Assembly (NCBI RefSeq): GCF_000355805.1
Contig: NZ_CM001837.1
Coordinates: forward strand, 2,352,000-2,415,999
Direction of reading: 5' to 3'
Source: Dokdonia sp. PRO95
Lineage (GTDB): Bacteria > Bacteroidota > Bacteroidia > Flavobacteriales > Flavobacteriaceae
Length of the DNA stretch: 64,000 nt
Shown in pieces: positions 42,671 to 50,689 of this stretch (position 1 is its first letter; each line of letters begins with the position of its first letter). The position numbers and the translations under genes were made by a program. The notes under the pieces were generated by a model. It saw only the letters and a program-made list of their open reading frames with translations, made no database searches and had not been told where the DNA came from.

Positions 42671-45040
42671 ATGAATAAAAAGAACCTTACTGAACGGGAT
42701 ATTTGTACTAAATTCATCAATCCCGCTCTTCAAAATGCAGGGTGGAATATGCGTACGCAAGTAAGAGAAGAAGTTTCTTTTACGGATGGTAGAATCATTG
42801 TACAAGGTAAAATGTACACTCGAGGAAAAAGTAAAAGAGCAGATTATATCCTTTATTACAAGTCTAACATTCCTATTGCGATTATTGAAGCAAAAGACAA
42901 CAAGAAAGCAGTTGGTCATGGAATGCAGCAAGCTTTGGAGTATTCAGAAATACTACAAATTCCCTTTGTATTTACTTCAAATGGAGATTCTTTTGTTTTT
43001 CATGATAAAACAGATACCTCAGGATCTTTAGAACAAGAAATCTCATTGGATGATTTCCCTTCTCCAGAAGTTCTATGGATTAAGTATTTAAAACACCAAA
43101 GTCTAGACACACCACAAGCGCAAGAAATTGTTGAGAAAGATTATTATGCAGACGATAGCGGTATGTCACCTAGATATTACCAACAAAATGCAGTTAACAG
43201 AACTATAGAAGCGGTTGCAAAAGGCCAAGATAGGATAATCTTAGTGATGGCTACAGGAACTGGTAAAACCTACACAGCTTTTAATATTATATGGCGCCTT
43301 TGGAAAACAGGCGTTAAAAAGCGTATCCTTTTTTTAGCCGATAGAAATGCGTTATTAACACAAACTAAAAATGGTGATTTTTCACCATTTGGTAATGATA
43401 TCATGCACATTATCAAGAATCGGAAAATTGATAAATCATATCAGATTTATTTTGCGCTTTATCAAGGGCTTACTAGTAACGACGAAGATAAAAATGCATA
43501 TAAAGAATTCAGTCCAGATTTTTTTGATTTAATAGTGATTGACGAGTGTCATAGAGGCTCTGCTTCTGAAGCTTCTGCTTGGAGAGATGTGTTGGATTAT
43601 TTTACAGCAGCAACTCAAGTAGGTTTAACGGCTACTCCTAAAGAAACTAAAGATGTTTCTAATATGGAATATTTTGGAGAACCTGTGTATACGTATTCTC
43701 TAAAACAAGGAATAGATGATGGTTTCTTAGCTCCATATAAAGTAGTGCGTATTACCACTAATGTTGACGAAGGCTGGAGACCTACAGCTGGTTTACTCGA
43801 TAAGTACGGTAACGAAGTAGAAGACCGTATTTATAATTTAAAAGATTACGATAGAACATTAGCTATCGATGAGCGTACAGCATTGGTTGCAAAAAAAATC
43901 ACAGAATACCTTAAAGCAACAGATCGATATGCAAAAACGATTGTCTTTTGTGTAGACATAGATCATGCTAATAGAATGCGTCAAGCGCTTATTAATGAAA
44001 ATGCAGACCTCGTTGCAAAAAACTGGAATTACTGTGTGAAAATCACTGGAGATGATGAGGTAGGTAAGCAAGAGCTAGACAATTTTACAGATGTAGAGGA
44101 AACCTTTCCTGTAATTGCTACCACCTCAAAAATGTTGACGACTGGTATTGATACCAAAATGGTAAAGTTTATTGTTCTAGAATCTAATATCAATTCTGTA
44201 ACAGAATTTAAACAAATCATAGGTAGGGGAACACGTATTAGAGAAGCAGAGGGAAAAGTCTATTTTACGATAATGGATTTTAGAAAGGCAACTAATATTT
44301 TTGCAAGACCAGATTTTGATGGTGACCCTGTTCAGATTTATGAGCCAAAGCCAGGTGAACCGGTTGTCCCACCAGATGAAGAAGAACAAACTCCACAAGA
44401 TATAAGCCAACCAGAAAGTTTAGGTGGTTTTCAACCTACACAACCTAATGTGAATATTGATGAGGAAGGAGAAGTTATACGTAAGTATTTTGTAAATCAG
44501 ATTCCTGTTTCTGTAGTAAATGAGCGAGTACAGTATTATGGTAAAGACGGAAAACTAATCACAGAATCTCTAAAAGATTATTCTAAAAAAAATATAACCG
44601 AAGAGTTTGCCTCACTTGATGATTTTATCCAGCGATGGAATAATGCAGAAAAGAAAGAGGAACTAATAAAAGAACTCGCAGAACATGGTGTGTTATTGGA
44701 AGCTTTACGTGAAGATGTAGGGCGAGATTTAGACGATTTTGACTTAATTTGCCACATCGCATTTGATCAACCTGCATTAACTAGACAAGAACGAGCAGAC
44801 AATGTGCGCAAGCGTAACTACTTCACAAAATATAGCGAGACCGCACAAAAGGTGTTGAATAGCTTACTTGACAAGTATGAGCAAGAAGGAATTGTATCTA
44901 TAGAACAAGGTTCTATTCTTAAAGTACAACCACTTAACCAAATAGGCTCGGCGGTAGAGTTAGTGAGAGCTTTTGGAAAAAAGAAAGACTTTGACCAAGC
45001 TATTAAAGATTTAGAAAACGAAATATATAATATAGCATAA
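42671..45040 (+). CDS. hsdR: type I restriction enzyme R subunit
   Basis: A 789-residue restriction and translocation subunit from the ATG at 42671 (MNKKNLTERDICTKFINPAL); a TTG 30 bp upstream is less likely. Nuclease domain: D58 and E73-A-K75 (RADYILYYKSNIPIAIIEAKD), a PD-(D/E)XK site. Helicase: Walker A MATGTGKT near residue 193-200 and DEAD-type motif DECHRG near 291. A C-terminal EcoEI_R-like domain follows. It cuts DNA without the host methylation pattern. First of an operon, overlapping the next gene by 1 nt (TAATG). Confidence 0.93.
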   Translation: MNKKNLTERDICTKFINPALQNAGWNMRTQVREEVSFTDGRIIVQGKMYTRGKSKRADYILYYKSNIPIAIIEAKDNKKAVGHGMQQALEYSEILQIPFVFTSNGDSFVFHDKTDTSGSLEQEISLDDFPSPEVLWIKYLKHQSLDTPQAQEIVEKDYYADDSGMSPRYYQQNAVNRTIEAVAKGQDRIILVMATGTGKTYTAFNIIWRLWKTGVKKRILFLADRNALLTQTKNGDFSPFGNDIMHIIKNRKIDKSYQIYFALYQGLTSNDEDKNAYKEFSPDFFDLIVIDECHRGSASEASAWRDVLDYFTAATQVGLTATPKETKDVSNMEYFGEPVYTYSLKQGIDDGFLAPYKVVRITTNVDEGWRPTAGLLDKYGNEVEDRIYNLKDYDRTLAIDERTALVAKKITEYLKATDRYAKTIVFCVDIDHANRMRQALINENADLVAKNWNYCVKITGDDEVGKQELDNFTDVEETFPVIATTSKMLTTGIDTKMVKFIVLESNINSVTEFKQIIGRGTRIREAEGKVYFTIMDFRKATNIFARPDFDGDPVQIYEPKPGEPVVPPDEEEQTPQDISQPESLGGFQPTQPNVNIDEEGEVIRKYFVNQIPVSVVNERVQYYGKDGKLITESLKDYSKKNITEEFASLDDFIQRWNNAEKKEELIKELAEHGVLLEALREDVGRDLDDFDLICHIAFDQPALTRQERADNVRKRNYFTKYSETAQKVLNSLLDKYEQEGIVSIEQGSILKVQPLNQIGSAVELVRAFGKKKDFDQAIKDLENEIYNIA

Positions 45041-45825
45041 TGGCTAAAAGTGAATTTTCTGAAACACAATTCGTAATGGGATTCTTAGGTGAATATTTTC
45101 ATCAATATAGAGTGAAATATCCTGGACGTAAACCACCATTCACATTGCCAACGACTTCAATGGAACCATTAACAGGATCTGATTTTATAATTAAAGGTTT
45201 ATCAAACTTAGAATTTTATCAATTCAAAAGGAGTGAGCTTTTAAGAACCAAAAGAGGTAAGAGAGAAATCAAAAGTGGTATATCTAAGGATTTACTTCCT
45301 TACTATCGTTTTAAAGTCTACAATCATGGTAATATTCCGCAGTTTGACAGGTTAAGAGATATTGCTAAATGCCATCCTAGATTCAAAACTTACTATTGCG
45401 CCCCTAAATTTTCTACTAATAAGGAGTTTTATGACTTATTTTGGAATCAAAAAATAATAGAGAATACAGCAATTATTAATTGTAATCAATTTAATCAGGC
45501 AGGTTTCAATCCACCTCATTTTAATATCAACGATGGTGATCAACACTACATTGTTTTCAATTCTACTGATCCAAAAGGATATATGTGTTCAGATCTTAAA
45601 AAGTTTTTTTTTACCGAAAATATTTTAAAAGAAGGTTCTAATGAGAATTATGAATATGCATCAAGTGTTGAATTAATAAGCACTCTATTCAATATGGTTA
45701 AAGAGACAGAGAAAATTGATCAAAATTTGTCTTTAGAATATTCAAAAACACCGCTATCAAAGTTATATTATTCATCCGCAGTTTTAATGCAGAAATATGG
45801 AATAATAACTCAACTTAAATACTAA
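45040..45825 (+). CDS. unassigned protein inside the hsd operon, possible QxK nuclease fold
   Basis: A 261-residue protein not recognised as any standard hsd subunit. It sits between hsdR and hsdM, starting in the TAATG overlap with hsdR and ending 9 bp before hsdM, so it is part of the operon. The segment GSDFIIKGLSNLEFYQFKRSE has D48 and then YQFK (Q61, K63) at a spacing typical of PD-(D/E)XK enzymes with a QxK variant, as in Mrr and DUF4365-like proteins. The rest is AT-rich, with several aromatic residues and a helical C-terminus. The nuclease idea is inference from a motif only. Confidence 0.6.
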   Translation: MAKSEFSETQFVMGFLGEYFHQYRVKYPGRKPPFTLPTTSMEPLTGSDFIIKGLSNLEFYQFKRSELLRTKRGKREIKSGISKDLLPYYRFKVYNHGNIPQFDRLRDIAKCHPRFKTYYCAPKFSTNKEFYDLFWNQKIIENTAIINCNQFNQAGFNPPHFNINDGDQHYIVFNSTDPKGYMCSDLKKFFFTENILKEGSNENYEYASSVELISTLFNMVKETEKIDQNLSLEYSKTPLSKLYYSSAVLMQKYGIITQLKY

Positions 45826-45834
45826 AAAATAACA

Positions 45835-47265
45835 ATGAGCAACATAACAACAAACATAAAAGGCATACGCGATATTATGCGTAAGGACACAGGAGTAGAT
45901 GGAGATGCACAACGCATCTCGCAAATGGTGTGGATGCTTTTTATGAAGATTTTTGCAGATAAAGAAGAAGAATGGGAAATCACCATAGATGATTACCAAT
46001 CGCCTATTCCAGAAAACTTAAAATGGCAAAACTGGGCGGCAGACGATGAAGGCCTTACAGGTGATGCCCTTATGGAGTTTATAGAAAACGAGCTGTTTCC
46101 TACGTTAAAAGACTTAGACATTACCATAAGCCCACAAGCAAAAATTATACGTGCCGTTTTTGATGATACGTATAACTTTATGAAAAATGGAACGCTCTTC
46201 CGTCAGGTAATAAATGTTATCAATGAGATTGATTTCAATAGCACTACAGAGCGTCATCTATTTAATGATATTTACGAGACCATATTAAAAGACCTACAAT
46301 CTGCTGGTTCTTCTGGTGAGTATTACACGCCTAGAGCCGTGACGCAGTTTATGGTAGATATGATAGACCCACAGTTAGGAGAAAGCGTTTTAGATCCAGC
46401 TTGTGGTACTGGAGGCTTCTTAACTTGTACTATTGATGCAGTACGTAGCCAAGTAAAAACACCAAAAGATAGAGACGTACTACAACAGTCCATACGTGGT
46501 ATAGAAAAGAAACCACTACCGCATTTGCTATGTACCACAAATTTAATGCTACACGGTTTTGACTTGCCGGTAGTGCGCAGAGATAACCTACTCAGTAAAC
46601 CCTATGCAGATTGGGGTGCGAAAGACAAGCTCGATATCATACTTTCTAATCCTCCTTTTGGTGGAGTAGAAGAAGATGGTACAGAAACCAACTTCCCAAA
46701 AAAGTTTAGAACTAAGGAAACGGCAGATTTATTTCTTGCCCTCATCATTAAGCTCTTAAAAGATAAAGGGCGTTGCGCCATTGTATTACCAGATGGCACC
46801 TTGTTTGGGGAAGGGATGAAAACACGCCTTAAAGAAGAGCTACTCGATAAATGTAACCTACATACCATAGTTCGCTTACCTAATGGCGTTTTTAACCCAT
46901 ACACAGGTATTAAAACCAACTTGTTGTTTTTTGAAAAAGGTACGCCTACTAAAGAAGTATGGTATTATGAACACCAATACCCAAAAGGTGCCAAAAGCTA
47001 CAATAAAACCAAACCTATAAATATCAAAGAGTTTGATGTAGAAAAAAAATGGTGGAACAAACGTGTAGAAAATGAATACGCTTGGAAAGTTTCTATAGAA
47101 GAGATTAAGAAGCGCGGTTATAATCTTGATATCAAAAACCCACATCAAGAAGCAGATAATTTAGAAAGTCCAGAAGTTATTTTAGAAAAGTATCGAGCTA
47201 CAGAAACTAAGATTTCTTCCATACAAGACAAAATCATAGACGTATTAACAGAAGCTTTAAAATAG
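45835..47265 (+). CDS. hsdM: type I modification methyltransferase M subunit
   Basis: A 476-residue N6-adenine methyltransferase. SAM-binding motif I DPACGTGGFL near residue 187, catalytic motif IV NPPFGG near 272, N-terminal HsdM helical domain (GIRDIMRKDTGVDGDAQRISQMVWMLFMKIF). It modifies one adenine on each strand of the target specified by HsdS, together with HsdS. Normal length for this family. Confidence 0.95.
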   Translation: MSNITTNIKGIRDIMRKDTGVDGDAQRISQMVWMLFMKIFADKEEEWEITIDDYQSPIPENLKWQNWAADDEGLTGDALMEFIENELFPTLKDLDITISPQAKIIRAVFDDTYNFMKNGTLFRQVINVINEIDFNSTTERHLFNDIYETILKDLQSAGSSGEYYTPRAVTQFMVDMIDPQLGESVLDPACGTGGFLTCTIDAVRSQVKTPKDRDVLQQSIRGIEKKPLPHLLCTTNLMLHGFDLPVVRRDNLLSKPYADWGAKDKLDIILSNPPFGGVEEDGTETNFPKKFRTKETADLFLALIIKLLKDKGRCAIVLPDGTLFGEGMKTRLKEELLDKCNLHTIVRLPNGVFNPYTGIKTNLLFFEKGTPTKEVWYYEHQYPKGAKSYNKTKPINIKEFDVEKKWWNKRVENEYAWKVSIEEIKKRGYNLDIKNPHQEADNLESPEVILEKYRATETKISSIQDKIIDVLTEALK

Positions 47266-47279
47266 ACTCATTGTAAGTA

Positions 47280-47295
47280 CGCTTTCGCGAAAGCA
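47280..47295. repeat. interspersed palindrome, 15 of 16
   Basis: CGCTTTCGCGAAAGCA in the hsdM-hsdS spacer; the only copy within the accessory island. Confidence 0.92.
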
Positions 47296-47312
47296 AAAAA
47301 ATAAAAATTGAA

Positions 47313-47417
47313 TGTCAGCTCGAGCGCAGTCGAGAGCTAAGTCAAGTAATCACTTTCAAGAACAATGACATTTCAATCACAGTCAAGAACAATGTCAGTT
47401 CGAGCGCAGTCGAGAAC
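47313..47417. repeat. two copies of a REP-like element (CGAGCGCAGTCGAG core)
   Basis: At 47313-47337 and 47393-47417. The sequence is an imperfect inverted repeat of the type scattered through many flavobacterial genomes, as I remember; here both copies are in the same orientation. Confidence 0.8.
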
Positions 47418-47478
47418 GATTTAGAGTCAAGAACAATTTAATGTCAAGAACAACCTAAGCAAGCCACCTCTTAACCAT

Positions 47479-49221
47479 ATGCAACTACTACAACATTTTA
47501 AAGAATTAACCCTACGTCCTAAAAACGCGCAAGAATTAAAAGGCTTAATAATTCGCCTCGCATTAAGAGGTAACTTAACTGAAAAATGGAGAAAAGAAAA
47601 TTTACAGATTCTACACGCTTCTGAATTATTAGAGGATATTCAAGATGAAAAAGCTCAATTAATTGAAAAAAGAAAATTACGTGTAAAAAAAATTAGTGAA
47701 ATCAAGGTAATTCAAGATATGAAGTATGCTATTCCAAAAAGTTGGGCTTGGTATAATTTCTCAGATGTAGCTTTTTTTCAAGAAGGTCCAGGTATACGTA
47801 AATGGCAATATAGAGAAACAGGAGTTAAATTATTGAATGTTAGAAATATCGTAGGAGATAATTTAATTTTAGATAACACTACTTTGCACGTTGAAAGAGA
47901 GGAATTTGAACAAAAGTATGAGCATTTTAAAGTTGAAGAAGGAGACCTCTTGTTTGCTAGTTCAGGAGGAAGCTGGGGAAAAAGTGCTTGGTTCACAGAT
48001 CCTGGTTATGATGTGATGCTTAACACGAGTATGGTAAGAATGTGTTTCTATGGTCACGATTGGTATCCACAATATTTGAAAACTTTTATTTCATCTGGTT
48101 TTTTTGTTGACCAAATGTCGGAACAATTAGTAGGTATACAACCTAATTTTGGTTCAACACATTTAAGTCGAATTTATATACCTATTCCACCACTAGAAGA
48201 ACAAAAAGAAATTGTAAAAGTCGTAGAAACGCTTTTTAAAGAAGTAGAGCAATTAGAGCAATTAACGGTAGCACGTATTGGGTTAAAAGAAGATTACGTA
48301 ACATCTGCATTACAGCAACTCACCGCCAATAACACAAACCAAGATTGGACTAACCTACAAGACCATTTTAAAAGCTTCTTTAATGAAACCACAAACATTA
48401 AAAAGCTAAGAGAAACTATTTTACAATTAGCCGTACAAGGAAAACTCACAGCAGACTGGCGCTCCAGTCATCCTGAGCTTGTCGAAGGAACGCATCACGC
48501 AAGTAATCTCTTAAAACGCATCCAAGAAGAGAAAGCACAACTCATTGCAGACAAAAAAATAAAAAAAGTAAAAGCCTTACCACCAATTACAGAAGATGAA
48601 ATTCCTTATGAGTTACCTGAAGGTTGGGTTTGGTGTAGGTTGAGAGAATCAGGTTTCACCCAAACTGGAAGCACTCCACCAAAAAGGAATCCTGAAAATT
48701 ATGGTGATTTTATACCATTTATAGGTCCAGCAGATATTTCAAATCATTCAATGGAATATCCAGTTTCAGGTTTATCTGAATTAGGAATTTCAGTTGGTCG
48801 ATTAATTCCGAAGGATTCAGTTATGATGGTATGCATCGGAGGAAGTATAGGGAAGTGTAATATCAATGATATTGACGTAAGTTGCAATCAGCAAATCAAT
48901 ACTATATCACCAGTTCTAATTCCATCAGTTTATATCAAAGTAATCTGCCAATCACCTTATTTTCAGAAATGTGTAATAGATAAAGCATCGGGTTCGGCAA
49001 CTCCAATAATTAACAAAGGTAAATGGGAAACATTACCAATCCCACTTCCACCACTAGAAGAACAAAAAGCCATTGTAGAAAAAGTCAATGCTTTAATGGC
49101 TTTATGTGATGTGCTAGAGCAAGAAGTACAACAAAGCCAGCAACATAGCGAGATGATGATGCAAAGTGTTTTGAAGGAGGTTTTTGAGGGTGGAAAAGAG
49201 GTTGTTGTGGACAAAGAATAA
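47479..49221 (+). CDS. hsdS: type I specificity subunit with embedded REP element
   Basis: A 580-residue DNA-recognition subunit with two target-recognition domains (about residues 85-250 and 375-550), each ending in PIPPLEEQKEIV- or PLPPLEEQKAIV-like helices. The two conserved regions share LALRGNLTEKWR / LAVQGKLTADWR and later helices. After TADWR (about residue 329) the protein reads SSHPELVEG, encoded by a REP-like sequence (48466-48492) in frame. The start codon follows an ACCAT context at 47479. Target sequence cannot be predicted. Confidence 0.9.
   Translation: MQLLQHFKELTLRPKNAQELKGLIIRLALRGNLTEKWRKENLQILHASELLEDIQDEKAQLIEKRKLRVKKISEIKVIQDMKYAIPKSWAWYNFSDVAFFQEGPGIRKWQYRETGVKLLNVRNIVGDNLILDNTTLHVEREEFEQKYEHFKVEEGDLLFASSGGSWGKSAWFTDPGYDVMLNTSMVRMCFYGHDWYPQYLKTFISSGFFVDQMSEQLVGIQPNFGSTHLSRIYIPIPPLEEQKEIVKVVETLFKEVEQLEQLTVARIGLKEDYVTSALQQLTANNTNQDWTNLQDHFKSFFNETTNIKKLRETILQLAVQGKLTADWRSSHPELVEGTHHASNLLKRIQEEKAQLIADKKIKKVKALPPITEDEIPYELPEGWVWCRLRESGFTQTGSTPPKRNPENYGDFIPFIGPADISNHSMEYPVSGLSELGISVGRLIPKDSVMMVCIGGSIGKCNINDIDVSCNQQINTISPVLIPSVYIKVICQSPYFQKCVIDKASGSATPIINKGKWETLPIPLPPLEEQKAIVEKVNALMALCDVLEQEVQQSQQHSEMMMQSVLKEVFEGGKEVVVDKE
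48466..48492. repeat. REP-like element inside hsdS
   Basis: AGTCATCCTGAGCTTGTCGAAGGAACG-type sequence, the kind that encodes the telltale peptide HPELVEG; in frame in the central region of hsdS. Confidence 0.85.
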
Positions 49222-49225
49222 AACT

Positions 49226-50413
49226 ATGAATGGTAAATTTCAGTTTCAAAAAGTAGGTCAAGGTTGTTTTTATACTGGAGAAATAGGTTATAAATATCAT
49301 AAACCATTTGTGATGGTTTATGATTGTGGATCAGTTACCAAAGGAACATATCTCAACGATGCTATTGATGATTTTAAAAGGGATATTGATAAAATTGATT
49401 TACTTATAATATCTCATTTACATAAAGATCATTTCAGCGGTATAAAAAGGTTAATGCAAGGCATGTATGTCAAAACTATTATTTTGCCTTATTTGCCACT
49501 GATTAAGAGATTAGCGCTTATAGGAAGTGATAATTCCTATGATCAAGATACTGTTGATTTTTTGAGAGATCCCCATGCTTATTTCCGCTCTTTTGGCTCT
49601 GAAATAGGTCAAATTGTATTTATCGAGCCAGATTCAATTAAAAAAAATGATAATAATTTAAATAGGGGAAATAATGATTCTAATTCAGAGAAACAAACTG
49701 ATTTTGATTCGCTCCAATTTCAAGAAGATTCAGACTTCAAACAAAGAGCCTTAGAAGATGATCCTAGACTAGATAATTATGAAGAAGTTAGCTTTTTACC
49801 TTATAATAGTAGATTCACATTGGGCAACTCCATTTGGGAGTTTTTATTCTATCATAGAGAAACTAAGAAATTAACAGATTTAAGTGATTTCGAAAGTGCT
49901 ATTCGGAATTATATGAGAATGCATAGTTTAAATTTAGTAGACATGTTTGAAGATAAACACAGGAGTGTACTACAAGATTTCTATAAAACTCATATAAATA
50001 AAAATCTTAACTATACTTCAATATGTTTGTATCATGGACCTATGGTTAATAAAAGATTTTATCTTTATAGAGGTAGAAATTTTTATGACTTTTTAAATCG
50101 TGATAAATCAGGAACAATTTTGACAGGTGATCAGTTCTTAAAGACTAAAATAGATTTTAATTTCTTTTGTGATTATTTTCAAAATAAATTGGAAAAAACT
50201 GGAATTTTTCAAGTTCCACATCATGGTTCAGCAGCTAATTGGAATCCTATGTCGAATCGATTGAATACCGCTAATATCCCCTATTATGCAATTAATCATG
50301 GTTTTGGCAGGGCGAAACATCCTAGTCGTAACGTATTAAATAATATTAATGCTCATGCTAGAAATTCACTTCTCTTTAATAATGAGTTTTATTATATACG
50401 CTATTATATTTAG
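49226..50413 (+). CDS. ComEC-like metallo-beta-lactamase-fold protein
   Basis: A 395-residue MBL-fold hydrolase from the ATG at 49226, 4 bp after hsdS. The metal motif ISHLHKDHFSG (H64, H66, D68, H69) is intact, and the C-terminal part has VPHHGSAANWNP near residue 330 and INHGFGRAKHPS, which match the ComEC/Rec2-type MBL domain. An acidic, asparagine-rich insertion lies about 150-200. There is no signal peptide or membrane segment, so it acts in the cytosol. In this position it is a probable defence or nucleotide-signal enzyme. Confidence 0.82.
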   Translation: MNGKFQFQKVGQGCFYTGEIGYKYHKPFVMVYDCGSVTKGTYLNDAIDDFKRDIDKIDLLIISHLHKDHFSGIKRLMQGMYVKTIILPYLPLIKRLALIGSDNSYDQDTVDFLRDPHAYFRSFGSEIGQIVFIEPDSIKKNDNNLNRGNNDSNSEKQTDFDSLQFQEDSDFKQRALEDDPRLDNYEEVSFLPYNSRFTLGNSIWEFLFYHRETKKLTDLSDFESAIRNYMRMHSLNLVDMFEDKHRSVLQDFYKTHINKNLNYTSICLYHGPMVNKRFYLYRGRNFYDFLNRDKSGTILTGDQFLKTKIDFNFFCDYFQNKLEKTGIFQVPHHGSAANWNPMSNRLNTANIPYYAINHGFGRAKHPSRNVLNNINAHARNSLLFNNEFYYIRYYI

Positions 50414-50497
50414 TACTAAGAATTACTCAATTTATACATGAATACTATGTAGTTCTTTATTATAATAATTTAAATAAAGCATTGAAGATTTGATACA

Positions 50498-50659
50498 ATG
50501 AGTGTCAAATGTAATAATATAAAACTATTTGTCGCTTCTACAGTGTATAACTTTCAGAGTGATTTAAACCGTATTTATAATTTATTTGGTGATTGTAATG
50601 ATACAAAAGCTAAAACAATTGAGGATGTTGTAGAGCAATCTATTAGAGTCGATTCATAA
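50498..50659 (+). pseudogene. short gene, likely DUF4062-like remnant
   Basis: ATG at 50498-50500 to a TAA at 50657-50659 gives 53 residues. The start IKLFVASTVYNFQSDLNRIYNLF resembles the N-terminal strand-helix of DUF4062 (a TIR-like domain found in defence genes). After GDCND it ends as TKAKTIEDVVEQSIRVDS, much shorter than the family. I read it as a fragment left by an internal deletion, but a genuine small gene is possible. It lies in the 276-bp gap between the MBL and RelA/SpoT-like genes. Confidence 0.5.
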
Positions 50660-50689
50660 AAGTAGTATTAGAAAAATATAAGATTTTTA

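Larger units (their letters stand above)
47266..47478. other. 213-bp spacer between hsdM and hsdS rich in repeats
   Basis: Contains a palindrome at 47280-47295, two copies of a 25-bp element TGTCAG[CT]TCGAGCGCAGTCGAGA[AG]C (47313-47337 and 47393-47417), and several AGTCAAGAACAA-like segments between them. No gene. It separates hsdM and hsdS, which are usually nearly adjacent. Confidence 0.75.

Noticed and set aside
48466..48492. HPELVEG as a functional protein motif in HsdS
   Set aside because: The peptide is the typical translation of a dispersed DNA repeat, so it carries no family meaning.
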